Source: Elainella sp. Prado103 (GTDB taxonomy: Bacteria > Cyanobacteriota > Cyanobacteriia > Elainellales > Elainellaceae). Taken from it: DNA of 49,488 nucleotides. Below, one piece after another: positions 18,862 to 27,287 of the stretch. The DNA is taken from the NCBI GenBank assembly GCA_025454395.1, contig JALOOM010000075.1, positions 1-49,488 on the forward strand, in the 5' to 3' direction. The stretch's first letter is position 1, and each line of letters begins with the position of its first letter. The notes under the pieces are model-generated. The model saw nothing but the letters and a program-made list of their open reading frames with translations. It ran no database searches and had not been told where the DNA came from. Position numbers and translations under genes: made by a program.

Positions 18862-19645
18862 TCAGGTTTGCAGTGAAGGAGCCTCATCGGTAACGACTGC
18901 CGAAGATTCTTTGGCTCCTTGAACAGTTGCCAACACTAAATTACACCAAATTACACCGATGCACACCTTCTGACCATAAGCGTACATAGCGGTACAACCG
19001 CGCTTCTCCCAGGGGTGGATAGAACTGGCTAACTATTCTGGGATACTTGCTGGCACCGTGGAGCAGGACATCGCAGGGTAAGCGAAAGCAGGTAGTGCCA
19101 CCGGCTCGCTTGTAACCACTCCATCAATTGGTGATTGGCAAACCCTCGATCCGCTAACAGCATCACATCAGGATGCTGGCGCAACAACCAGCGGGCTTTT
19201 CGCAGCAACGGTTGATACGCCTCAAAGGCAACGGTCGCACTACCATGCTCCAAGACCCGCCATAGCAATGGCACAGCACGCCCACAACAAACAACAGACA
19301 GATGATCATGCAATAGCGGTTCCACAACACGGTTCTGTCCAAGGCAAGATATAGACGATGCTGCTTCCCTTCGCTTAGTGCCGCCATCACCAACGGCAGA
19401 TAGAGCCGACTGACCCGTCCCGTGGATTACCCAAAAACCGTCTCCACCGCTGCTCGACACTTTGCGCTTGGGTCGCTCGGCTCGGCACATCGGGTTCCCA
19501 TGCAGGTAAACTTAACTGTCCGCTACAGATTAAGGCACTCACCATCCATGCCAACGCTTTCAGGTGGCGTAAATCTTGAGCATGGCAATATTGACGCAGC
19601 ACAAGTAATCTGTAGCCGTGGGCAACGGCAAAGTGAAAATGCCTG
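18862..19645 (-). pseudogene. IS4-like transposase remnant with several frameshifts
   Basis: Reading down the minus strand, five pieces in shifting frames make one DDE transposase. They are LRQYCHAQDLRHLKALAW...QRWRRFL (to about 19420), VMAALSEGKQHRLYLALDRTVLWNRYC, LSVVCCGRAVPLLWRVLEHG...LLADRGFANHQLMEWLQ, RLPCDVLLHGASKYPR...GVHRCNLV (from about 19085), and VLATVQGAKESSAVVTDEAPSLQT ending at a stop at 18862. LLADRGF holds the second catalytic Asp. The last shift comes from a 10-bp duplication at 18938-18957. The C-terminal third, with the expected catalytic Glu, is missing. The element is dead. IS4 membership is from recalled motifs. Confidence 0.8.
18938..18957. repeat. 10-bp tandem duplication in transposase remnant
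   Basis: AAATTACACC is repeated twice. Deleting one copy restores the frame between HRCNLV and LATVQGAKES. Confidence 0.85.
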
Positions 19646-19828
19646 TGGAATCGAGGTGGCGGGGGCTGAGGTCACTCAGTCTAGTCAACTGGTGTTGAAG
19701 CAGGAATATGTCAATTTACCTAGATCATTTTGTTGCGATTTGTTAAGGTAAGGTGAGCGAATCTCTCCTGATTAGCTTTCACCCCTCCTTCCTGATCTAG
19801 CCCTAACATTTAGCCCTGATATCTAGCA

Positions 19829-21298
19829 ATGTTCACTGAAGCATCCTCTACATCGATCGAGTCACAAGTTACCTTGATATCCCCATCTCTGACCCGGTCG
19901 GATTGTGAATCTCAATCTTTGCCGACGGGTGGAGCTGATCCAGCACGATTTGACTGTCAAGAAGCCTGGTATCCAGTTCACTATATTGAAGATCTAGATA
20001 AAACTAAGCCCAACAAATTTACCTTGCTGGGCCAAGATCTGGTGTTGTGGTGGGATAGAACCGTGAACGGTTGGCGCGCTTTTGCCGATCGGTGTCCGCA
20101 TCGGTTAGCTCCCCTTTCCGAAGGGCGAATTGCCGAAGATGGCTTACTGGAATGTCCTTATCATGGTTGGGCCTTTCAAGGCGATGGATTCTGCGATCGG
20201 ATCCCGCAAGCCCCCGCTGGCACTGAACCTCAGACCGCTCAACGAGCTTGTGTGCGATCGTACCCCACGGCAGAGCGACAGGGGTTACTGTTTGTCTATC
20301 CGGGTCAACCCGAAAATGCACCTCAGGTGGCAGTGCCAATAATCGAACCAATGGAAACCGAACCCGACGGTTGGATCTGCCTCAACACGTTTCGTGATTT
20401 ACCCTACGATGCACTCACCTTGCTGGAGAATGTTTTAGATGCCAGCCATGTACCTTTTACACATCATCAATCGGTGGGGAATCGGGCTAATGCCTCACCG
20501 GTGGAACTAGAAGTGGTGGAGTCCGGTAAGCCAGGTTTCACGGGATTGTGGCAAGAAGGGCCGCGCCGAGGCAGCTTGGGATCCCAACACACCACTTTCA
20601 TTGCGCCTTCGCTGATGTGGCATGATCTCACATCGAAGCAGTTTGGCCGCACGATGACGGTGGTTTACGCCACTCCCATCCGCAAAGGAGAATGTCGAGT
20701 GTTTGCTCGGTTTCCCTTCAAATTTGCCTCTAAACTGCCCGCTTTCTTGATCAAACTCACACCGCGCTGGTATTCCCACATTGGGCAAAACAGCATTCTA
20801 GAAGATGACCAAATCTTTCTTCACTATCAGGAGCGCTATCTCGAAGCTGAGGGGGGCAGTGCAAATTTTGCGAAGGCTTTCTATTTACCCACCCGATCGG
20901 ATCGGTTTGTTTCTGAATTGCGAAACTGGGTCAATCAATTTGCCGCCGATCCCTTTCCAGGCGAGTCATTAAGCCCACCGTTGCCTACTTCAGTGTTGCT
21001 CGATCGCTACCATTCCCATACTGAAAAATGCCGGAGTTGTCGGCAAGCTTTGGCAAATATTCAGCGGATTCGGTTTGGAGTGGCAATTGCTGTTGGCTTA
21101 CTCTGGGCAGTACTACCATTGCTGGAATTCACAGGTTTGCTGGGGCAGTCAGGATGGCGGGTTGGATTGACAACGGGCTTGGGGTTAGTGTTGGCAGCAA
21201 CTTGGTTTGGATTAGGCAAACTAGAGCGGCAATTTTATCAGGGCCGCGCAGTACCACCCCGCAACCGTCCCGAGCGGCGATCGGGCAACCGAAGCTAG
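19829..21298 (+). CDS. Rieske oxygenase, pheophorbide a oxygenase-like
   Basis: The 489 residues carry a Rieske [2Fe-2S] site, CPH at 89-91 and CPYHGW at 109-114. A mononuclear iron site follows in ENVLDASHVPFTHHQ (Asp/His/His). After it is a PaO-type C-terminal domain with a CRSCR redox motif and two membrane helices near the end (about 411-455). This order matches plant and cyanobacterial PAO/Tic55/PTC52-type oxygenases acting on tetrapyrroles or chlorophyll derivatives. The first 40 residues are variable and show no clear signal. The substrate cannot be settled by sequence: pheophorbide a, protochlorophyllide a and others are known for relatives. It stands alone on the plus strand, with the IS relic upstream. 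Confidence 0.9.
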   Translation: MFTEASSTSIESQVTLISPSLTRSDCESQSLPTGGADPARFDCQEAWYPVHYIEDLDKTKPNKFTLLGQDLVLWWDRTVNGWRAFADRCPHRLAPLSEGRIAEDGLLECPYHGWAFQGDGFCDRIPQAPAGTEPQTAQRACVRSYPTAERQGLLFVYPGQPENAPQVAVPIIEPMETEPDGWICLNTFRDLPYDALTLLENVLDASHVPFTHHQSVGNRANASPVELEVVESGKPGFTGLWQEGPRRGSLGSQHTTFIAPSLMWHDLTSKQFGRTMTVVYATPIRKGECRVFARFPFKFASKLPAFLIKLTPRWYSHIGQNSILEDDQIFLHYQERYLEAEGGSANFAKAFYLPTRSDRFVSELRNWVNQFAADPFPGESLSPPLPTSVLLDRYHSHTEKCRSCRQALANIQRIRFGVAIAVGLLWAVLPLLEFTGLLGQSGWRVGLTTGLGLVLAATWFGLGKLERQFYQGRAVPPRNRPERRSGNRS

Positions 21299-21445
21299 AC
21301 AGCAGGAGCAAAACGGGAAGATTCGACGACCAGCTTCAAATCTTGAAAGTTGAGTTAGACTTGAGCGGTCACGCTATCAGTGGAACATCGCTGGTATTTT
21401 TGCCGTCGTAGACACTATTGATAGCACTACGATCGTTCCTGTCCT

Positions 21446-23311
21446 ATGCCTTTGGTTCAGTCTACCGCTCAGGCCCAGCAGACCCCTGCTCAATTGTCTC
21501 GACTATCTCGCTTGTCTCGATCGACCCGCGATGCCGACGATGACGATGTAGATATCTTCAACCCGGCTGGATTTGGCGGCACTGTAGCCACTCTGCCGAT
21601 CGGGGCTGCTTCTACCGCCCTCACCACGGGTGATTTTAATGGAGATGGCAATGCCGATCTGGTGGTTAGCTTGGGCAGTTCAGCGATTCAAAACAACCTG
21701 ACTGTGTTTTTGGGAGCGGGAAATGGCAGCTTTCGAGAAACGCAGGAACTTAGTAGTGATGGGTTAACGGCAGTTTCACCGATCACCGGCGATTTCAACC
21801 AAGATGGTTTGGTGGATCTGGTCACTGCCAATTTCGGCTCAGATACGGTTTCGCTGTTGTTGGGAACCGGAGCAGGCACCTTTCAACCCCCGCAAACTTT
21901 TCGGGTGGGCAGTCAACCCAATGCCGTGGCTGCGGCCGATCTCAACCAAGATGGTCGGCTCGATCTGGTTACTGCCAATTCGGGACGCAACACCAACACG
22001 CTGTCAATTTTGCTGGGTGAGTCCGGGGGATTCCGCAACCAGACTACGTTGAAGGTGAAGGGCTCCCAACCGTTTAGTGTGGCGACAGGAGACTTTAATC
22101 GAGATGGCAACCTGGATATTGTCAGCGCTGAAACCATTTCGGGGTCTGTCTCTTTGTTTTTAGGCAGAGGCAATGGTGAGTTTCGCGATCCCGAACAGTT
22201 TTTTGTGGGCGGGGCAACCCCTGTTTCGATCGTCACTGGAGATTTTGATGGCGATCAAAAGCTTGACATTGCCACGGGTAATTTGGGGAGCAATGGGCGA
22301 GATATTTCAGTCTTATTTGGCGATGGCAAAGGGGATTTCCCGGATGGTAAAACCATTCCAGCAGGCGGCGGCATTCAGGCTCTCTTAACCGGCGATTTTA
22401 ATGGAGACGGCAACCTCGATTTTGCGGGCACCCGTACCGATGCGTCTGTGGTGGCGATTGTCTTTGGCAATGGCAAAGGCGACTTTACCCGTTCCAATAG
22501 TCCTTTTGTAACCAACAGCCCGGCTGGTCTAGGCACTGCCGATTTTAATCGCGATGGTAAACCCGATTTTGTCACCACCAGTTCCGGTGAAAATGCAGCG
22601 GTGTTGTTGAACCGCACCAGCTTTGTGGTGTTGCGATCGACCCAACAAAAAGGCGAAGTAGACGGTTCTCAAGAGCAAGGGGCTTCTATGACCGTTGATC
22701 TGGATCAGGGCAGCCTGGTGGTGAATAGCAACCCGATCGTGCGAGTTCCCATTGATGGCTTTAACGATGTCCAAGGCACCCAGGTGAAAGACAAAATCAC
22801 GGGCAATGATCGCAACAACCGCCTCAGTGGCAACAAGGGGCAAGATCAACTGATCGGCTTGGGGGGCAATGATACGTTAACTGGGGGCGATGGCAAAGAT
22901 CGACTGACCGGAGGCGACGGCAACGACAAACTCTCAGGCGGGCTAGCCAGCGATCAACTCACCGGGGGAAGGGGCAACGATCGATTCATTTTTGATTATG
23001 GTCGCCCGTTTGTCAGTACGGATCAGCCCGATTCGATCAAAGATTTTGAAAAAGGAGCTGATAAAATTGGGCTCGATCGCGGCACCTTCAAAGCTCTGAA
23101 AGGATCGATCTCGTTTGAGTCCGTGTCTAACCAAACCGCCGCTGCCCGTAGCGATGCTCTGATCACCTATGTTCGATCGAACGGTCGGCTTTACTACAAC
23201 GAAAATGGAGCTGCGACTGGTTTTGGGTCTGGCAATTGGTTCGCCACGATCGAAAAACCCCAATCAACCAATGGCAACCTGAGCCGCTCTGATTTTCAGA
23301 TTCAGAGTTAG
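21446..23311 (+). CDS. FG-GAP/VCBS beta-propeller protein with RTX C-terminus
   Basis: The 621 residues have a Ser/Arg-rich N-terminus with an acidic patch (DADDDDVD), then about seven propeller repeats (about 45-390). Each repeat has a DFNxDGxxDL calcium loop followed by VxLGxGxGxF. A beta-rich linker leads to RTX nonapeptides (about 450-515; GGNDTLTGGDGKDRLTGGDG type) and a C-terminal domain typical of type I secreted proteins. It is probably secreted or on the cell surface and Ca2+-dependent. There is no Sec signal peptide, which agrees with C-terminal type I export; no HlyB/D genes are nearby. The partner or substrate is unknown. Confidence 0.9.
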   Translation: MPLVQSTAQAQQTPAQLSRLSRLSRSTRDADDDDVDIFNPAGFGGTVATLPIGAASTALTTGDFNGDGNADLVVSLGSSAIQNNLTVFLGAGNGSFRETQELSSDGLTAVSPITGDFNQDGLVDLVTANFGSDTVSLLLGTGAGTFQPPQTFRVGSQPNAVAAADLNQDGRLDLVTANSGRNTNTLSILLGESGGFRNQTTLKVKGSQPFSVATGDFNRDGNLDIVSAETISGSVSLFLGRGNGEFRDPEQFFVGGATPVSIVTGDFDGDQKLDIATGNLGSNGRDISVLFGDGKGDFPDGKTIPAGGGIQALLTGDFNGDGNLDFAGTRTDASVVAIVFGNGKGDFTRSNSPFVTNSPAGLGTADFNRDGKPDFVTTSSGENAAVLLNRTSFVVLRSTQQKGEVDGSQEQGASMTVDLDQGSLVVNSNPIVRVPIDGFNDVQGTQVKDKITGNDRNNRLSGNKGQDQLIGLGGNDTLTGGDGKDRLTGGDGNDKLSGGLASDQLTGGRGNDRFIFDYGRPFVSTDQPDSIKDFEKGADKIGLDRGTFKALKGSISFESVSNQTAAARSDALITYVRSNGRLYYNENGAATGFGSGNWFATIEKPQSTNGNLSRSDFQIQS

Positions 23312-23377
23312 GAGACCGGAGGCGCAAAAGGGTGCAGTGATTCATCTCAAAGAATGAACGATCGAGATTCAACACCC

Positions 23378-23545
23378 AACCATTGGACTCAAACAGTAAA
23401 CGATCGAGCCAAAGGATTCAATCATTGACCTCAAAGAATGGACGATCACCTTCAAAAAGTTAACCATTGGACTCAAACAGTAAACGATCGAACACAAAGA
23501 CTCAATCATTGACCTCAAAGAATGAACGATCGAGCACGAAGGGTC
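23378..23545. repeat. 84-bp tandem repeat
   Basis: Two copies of an 84-bp unit begin at 23378 and 23462. Each starts AACCATTGGACTCAAACAGT and contains ATTGACCTCAAAGAATG near its end. A partial copy (TCAAAGAATGAACGATCGAG) precedes at 23347. The copies differ at several positions, so the duplication is not recent. The unit contains smaller echoes (GGACTCAAA / TGACCTCAAA). Spacer 23312-23687 shows no gene. Confidence 0.88.
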
Positions 23546-23687
23546 ACCGATCGAACTGGAAAAGGCAATGGAGGCAATCAAACTCGAAAAGCAGAGGATT
23601 CGTGGCAGAATCCTCCCTGTTTCTAGGCGATCGATCGACTATTGGGTTAAAACCGAGTCAGTGATCTCCCCTTGCATCTGAATCAAT

Positions 23688-24041
23688 ATGTCTACCGATC
23701 GCCTCTACCAGCTTGATGAGAACCTCTCTCTCCTGCGGGAACAGCTCGCCGGACTAGAAAAGGCCAAAACGCTCAGCCCGATGGAAGAAAAAGTCAGGCT
23801 GGAGCAACGCATTCGAGAATTGAAGCAAGAAATTCAGGCGGTTGAACAGGACTATTGGCAAACCGTGGCGCGATCGGCTCAGCAGTGGGAGATTCCAGAA
23901 GCCGAAGCTGAAGTGGTGGTTGGAGAAATCGTGGAGGCAGTGAGGCAGATTGAAGCTCATCCCGCACCAGACTATTCGGCAGAGATGCTGCAAATTTTGC
24001 GGCAGATTCGCGACAAGCTGAATGCCCCCGCGACAAGCTGA
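23688..24041 (+). CDS. short coiled-coil protein, truncated N-terminal part of a STAND-type gene
   Basis: The 117 residues are mostly helical: YQLDENLSLLREQLAGLEKA and VRLEQRIRELKQEIQAVEQD form a coiled coil, and SAEMLQILRQIRDKL forms a second helix. This resembles the N-terminal adaptor segments placed before NB-ARC/NACHT and TPR domains in cyanobacteria (recall, not a search). A 20-bp duplication (24010-24049) ends the frame at LNAPATS. Removing one copy would extend it with APGSPAAAKLKGVISSIP..., which fits that family better, to a stop at 24161-24163. The gene therefore looks recently truncated. It overlaps the TPR frame. Confidence 0.6.
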   Translation: MSTDRLYQLDENLSLLREQLAGLEKAKTLSPMEEKVRLEQRIRELKQEIQAVEQDYWQTVARSAQQWEIPEAEAEVVVGEIVEAVRQIEAHPAPDYSAEMLQILRQIRDKLNAPATS

Positions 24042-24049
24042 ATGCCCCT
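24010..24049. repeat. 20-bp frameshifting tandem duplication
   Basis: GCGACAAGCTGAATGCCCC(C/T) occurs twice head to tail. The length is not a multiple of three, so it shifts the frame and creates the TGA stop of the upstream open frame. Confidence 0.93.
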
Positions 24050-25014
24050 GGATCGCCTGCGGCTGCCAAACTGAAGGGGGTGATTTCCTCGATACCGCTG
24101 ATCTGGAGCGGAACTTTGCGCAGGCGATGGAGGCAGTGGCTCGAACTATACCGCAAACGGTGACGCTGAAGGAGATCGATCGATTGAAGCATCTCATTCC
24201 CCATATTGAAGCCGCCGCTCCTTACAGTAATTTGCTGGATCAAAAGGATTGCGTTTGGCTCCATATAGCCGCCGCTCGCTTTTATGAAGGACAGAGCCTT
24301 TGGCAACCAGCAGAGTATTGGTATGAGGGCTGTAAAAATATGACCGAAGCGCGGTTTGGATCAGATCATCCCGCTACCGCCAGCAGTCTCCACAATTTGG
24401 CATGGTTGCACTATTCGCAAGGGCGCTACCGTGAAGCCGAGCGCCTCCTTCTCCAAGCCCTCGACATCAGACAAACCCAATTCGGGCAAGACCATCCTGA
24501 CACCGCCACCAGTCTCAACAATTTGGCAGAGTTGTATCGGTCGCAAGGACGCTATAGCGAAGCAGAACCCCTCCTTCTCCAAGCCCTCGACATCAGACAA
24601 ACCCAATTCGGGCAAGACCATCCTGACACCGCCACCGGTCTCAACAATTTGGCAGCGTTGTACCAGTCACAAGGGCGCTACCGTGAAGCCGAGCCCCTCC
24701 TTCTCCAAGCCCTCGACATCTATCGAACCCAACTGGGGCAAGACCATCCATCCACCGCCCAAAGTCTCAACAATTTGGCAGCGTTGTACCAGTCACAAGG
24801 GCGCTACCGTGAAGCAGAACCCCTCTATCTGCAAACGCTAACTATTTTTATACAAAAATTGGGAACCGATCATCCCAGCACACAAACCGTCTTGCGAAAT
24901 TTCTTGCATTTCCTCCAACAAGCCATCGCCACCGAACAGTCCGATCGACTGAGCGATCACCCAATAACGCAAGATCTCCTCAAGCAACTCACAGCCGAAG
25001 ATCAGCAGACCTAG
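24022..25014 (+). CDS. TPR (kinesin-light-chain-like) protein, C-terminal part of a STAND-type gene
   Basis: Residues about 40-110 (ARTIPQTVTLKEIDRLKHLIPHIEAAAP...ARFYEGQSLWQPAEYWYEGC) resemble the segment that directly follows the NTPase in cyanobacterial NB-ARC/NACHT-TPR proteins. About four 42-residue TPRs follow (DHPDTATSLNNLAELYRSQGRY.EAEPLLLQALDIR). The protein ends soon after the last repeat. No P-loop is present. The frame opens at 24022, inside the duplicated 20-bp unit; ATG 24127 (MEAVARTIPQ) is a more natural start. With the upstream coiled-coil frame, this looks like one ancestral gene that lost its NTPase. Translation as a free TPR protein remains possible. Confidence 0.7.
   Translation: MPPRQAECPWIACGCQTEGGDFLDTADLERNFAQAMEAVARTIPQTVTLKEIDRLKHLIPHIEAAAPYSNLLDQKDCVWLHIAAARFYEGQSLWQPAEYWYEGCKNMTEARFGSDHPATASSLHNLAWLHYSQGRYREAERLLLQALDIRQTQFGQDHPDTATSLNNLAELYRSQGRYSEAEPLLLQALDIRQTQFGQDHPDTATGLNNLAALYQSQGRYREAEPLLLQALDIYRTQLGQDHPSTAQSLNNLAALYQSQGRYREAEPLYLQTLTIFIQKLGTDHPSTQTVLRNFLHFLQQAIATEQSDRLSDHPITQDLLKQLTAEDQQT
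24463..24840. repeat. 126-bp tandem repeats encoding TPRs
   Basis: Blocks starting GACATCAGACAAACCCAATT at 24463 and 24589 are almost identical over more than 60 bases, with a 126-bp period (42 codons). A third, more divergent block begins near 24715. Near identity at DNA level points to recent expansion or gene conversion. Confidence 0.88.
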
Positions 25015-25229
25015 CGCGATGACTGCAAACCCTGGGGCAAGAACGATCGAGATGCTTGGGGCAGGTTGACGAAGGCGCGATCAACTCACCAGCCAAGCCA
25101 TACCCGTCCAACGTTCATCCAAAGACAACCAGTAAACTAGAACCATGACAACAGTTGGTGCAAGAAATTGCCGAAGCTCGTCAGGAATTAGAAGCATGAT
25201 TGATACTGATATTTAGCTGTAGGTGAAAT

Positions 25230-25457
25230 ATGAGCAGCCTCGAGCAAGTATTAGAAACCGCTTTGCAACTGCCCTATGAGCAACAGGAAATGCTGATCAA
25301 AATCCTGCAAAACCGCCTGCACGAAAGTCGCCGATCAGAAATCGCCATAGATGCCCAGCAAACCCTCATCGAGTTTCGATCAGGTAAATTTCAGCATGAG
25401 TCAGCCGAAAGTGTGATCGCCACGCTGCGTCAGTCTTTGCAAGAGCCAGACGCATGA
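25230..25457 (+). CDS. type II antitoxin paired with RelE-like toxin
   Basis: A small helical protein of 75 residues (MSSLEQVLETALQLPYEQQEML...), like antitoxins that precede RelE/YafQ-type toxins in cyanobacteria. Its last codons overlap the toxin start by four bases (ATGA), the usual translational coupling. No classical HTH or ribbon-helix-helix motif is obvious, so how it binds DNA is unclear. The C-terminal half (SGKFQHESAESVIATLRQSL) probably wraps the toxin. The function is inferred mainly from the pairing. Confidence 0.78.
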   Translation: MSSLEQVLETALQLPYEQQEMLIKILQNRLHESRRSEIAIDAQQTLIEFRSGKFQHESAESVIATLRQSLQEPDA

Positions 25458-25738
25458 GACCTTTGGTTCTAACCCCCAAATTTCAACGGGCATTCCGCAA
25501 ATTTGTCAAACGTAACGCTGACCTCCAGCAACGCATCGAAGAGACCCTACAACAGATGGAAATCGATGTATTCGCCCCAAACTTGGGGACTCACAAATTG
25601 AGCGGCAAGCTGGACGGTCTGCAATCTTGCTCTTGTGGCTACGATTGTCGGATTGTCTTCTCCATCGAAGAGAATTCAGAAACGCGCAGCGAAGTCATTG
25701 TGCTGCTCGACATCGGCACCCATGACGAAGTTTATTAA
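25454..25738 (+). CDS. RelE/YafQ-family toxin (mRNA interferase-like)
   Basis: The 94 residues show the RelE/ParE fold pattern: a start with LTPKFQRAFRKFVKRNADLQ, helices with basic residues, then HKLSGKLDGLQSCSCGYDCRIVFSIE, and VIVLLDIGTHDEVY at the end. The HKL.G.L.G...S...DYRI-type core and the final histidine (GTHDEVY) are typical of YafQ/RelE ribosome-dependent RNases. A Cys-rich CSCGYDC is slightly unusual. The ATG overlaps the antitoxin stop. A free toxin would cut mRNA at the ribosome; activity is inferred from family only. Confidence 0.85.
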   Translation: MRPLVLTPKFQRAFRKFVKRNADLQQRIEETLQQMEIDVFAPNLGTHKLSGKLDGLQSCSCGYDCRIVFSIEENSETRSEVIVLLDIGTHDEVY

Positions 25739-25944
25739 CAGCGACGACGGTTACGAGAACATCACAGCAGTATTCAGCTAGGTTCTTGCCGATTTGCTTA
25801 AATCGCGATCGATCCAGAACCCTAGTGAGAAGGCATCGTTACATCGTCAATCGAAAAATATCAGTGTTTCAGGGGGACGATCGATCCAGCCCCATGCCAC
25901 CAGCGATCCTGATCAATAACTCGTAAAAATCACCAGTTCATCCG

Positions 25945-25973
25945 ATTTCAATTTTGGTCAAAATGACTATAAT
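25945..25973 (+). promoter_or_regulatory. candidate nadA promoter
   Basis: A perfect TATAAT (25968-25973) lies about 58 bases before the nadA start. The -35 area (ATTTCA, 17 bases upstream) is weak. Otherwise spacer 25739-26030 shows nothing recognisable. Confidence 0.4.
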
Positions 25974-26030
25974 AGGAAGCTCAAAGCTTGACTTTCTTCT
26001 GTCCTTTCATCGACTAACGGCTGGATAACT

Positions 26031-27020
26031 GTGTTTGCAACTACACTTTCTCACCAAAACTCCGTCTCCACCCCATCAACCAACCTGCCGACCGATTTAC
26101 CCACCGATCTATTTGGCGCGATCGAAGCCCTGAAGCAAGAGCTGAACGCGGTGATTTTGGCGCACTACTATCAAGATCCCGACATTCAAGACATCGCTGA
26201 CTATTTAGGCGACTCCCTCGGACTCTCCCAGCAGGCGGCTCAGACCGATGCCGACGTGATCGTGTTTGCGGGCGTGCATTTTATGGCTGAAACCGCCAAA
26301 ATTCTCAACCCCGACAAGTTGGTGCTGCTGCCCGATTTAGATGCTGGCTGCTCCCTCGCCGATAGCTGCCCGCCCGATCAGTTTGCCGCCTTCAAAGCCC
26401 AGCATCCTGATCATCTGGTGATCTCCTACATCAACTGCACCGCCGAAATTAAGGCGATGAGCGACATCATTTGCACCAGCTCCAACGCCGTTAAAATCGT
26501 CAACCAGCTTCCGGTCGATCAGCCAATCATCTTTGCCCCCGATCGCAACTTAGGGCGCTATGTGATGGAGCAAACCGGACGCGAGATGGTGTTGTGGCAG
26601 GGGAGTTGCATGGTGCATGAAACCTTCTCAGAAAAGAAGATGATTCAACTTCAGGTGCAGCATCCAGAAGCCGTCGTGATCGCCCACCCCGAATGTGAAC
26701 CGGCGCTTCTGCGCCATGCCGATTACATTGGTTCCACCACCGCCTTGCTGAATTATGCCCGTCAGAGCGATCGTGCTGCCTTTATCGTCGCCACCGAAGC
26801 CGGAATCCTGCACCAGATGCAGAAAGCGGCTCCTGATAAAGTCTTCATTCCTGCCCCGCCGATCAACCAGTGTGCTTGCAATGAATGCCCTTACATGCGG
26901 CTCAATACCTTAGAGAAGCTTTACTTAGCGATGCGAGATCGATCACCCGAAATCACCCTACCCGAAGCAACTCGATTGGCTGCTCTGAAACCGATCCAGC
27001 GGATGTTAGCGATGAGTTAG
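26031..27020 (+). CDS. nadA: quinolinate synthase A
   Basis: NadA condenses iminoaspartate with dihydroxyacetone phosphate to quinolinate in NAD synthesis, using a [4Fe-4S] cluster with three cysteine ligands. The product of 329 residues begins at a GTG (MFATTLSHQ), the first in-frame start after the TATAAT box. Family blocks are [37 protein letters not shown], a Cys in [11 protein letters not shown], the HPEC motif, and CACNECPYM near the end, which together supply the conserved cysteines. The length is normal. No nadB or nadC is adjacent. Confidence 0.97.
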   Translation: MFATTLSHQNSVSTPSTNLPTDLPTDLFGAIEALKQELNAVILAHYYQDPDIQDIADYLGDSLGLSQQAAQTDADVIVFAGVHFMAETAKILNPDKLVLLPDLDAGCSLADSCPPDQFAAFKAQHPDHLVISYINCTAEIKAMSDIICTSSNAVKIVNQLPVDQPIIFAPDRNLGRYVMEQTGREMVLWQGSCMVHETFSEKKMIQLQVQHPEAVVIAHPECEPALLRHADYIGSTTALLNYARQSDRAAFIVATEAGILHQMQKAAPDKVFIPAPPINQCACNECPYMRLNTLEKLYLAMRDRSPEITLPEATRLAALKPIQRMLAMS

Positions 27021-27287
27021 ATAGGAGTTCAATAGATTCGGTGGAGTTTCTTAGGGGCGTTGCCCCCAAGGATTGCCAGTCCGATCAAAAGAGGCGCTCA
27101 TCCCCAATCAAGGTTTAGAAGCAACACCCCAAGGATTGCCGATTGTCAGGCCAATCTAGAGAGGCAAGTGGCAGAATGGTTCTATTCAGGTGTAATTCGT
27201 CGCAATCCGCAAGGGATGAGTTACATTAATAAATATTAAGAATCTGAAATTGTCCTCGCACTGGAAGATCTAGGAGGAAAAGCCTCA
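27021..27287. other. nadA-ftsH spacer
   Basis: The spacer has a short hairpin GGGGCGTTGCCCC (about 27053-27065) without a T-run. A 15-base element, CCCAAGGATTGCCGA or close to it, occurs twice (about 27066 and 27128). An ATG-less open stretch ends at 27238. The ftsH promoter is expected near the end. No gene was recognised. Confidence 0.4.

Noticed and set aside
25150-25197. Helical peptide QQLVQEIAEARQELEA before the antitoxin
   Set aside because: It is directly preceded by a stop codon and has no start; at most a tail of a lost gene.
27037-27238. Open stretch ending GMSYINKY after nadA
   Set aside because: No ATG/GTG start with a ribosome-binding site and no recognised family; may be chance or an old relic.
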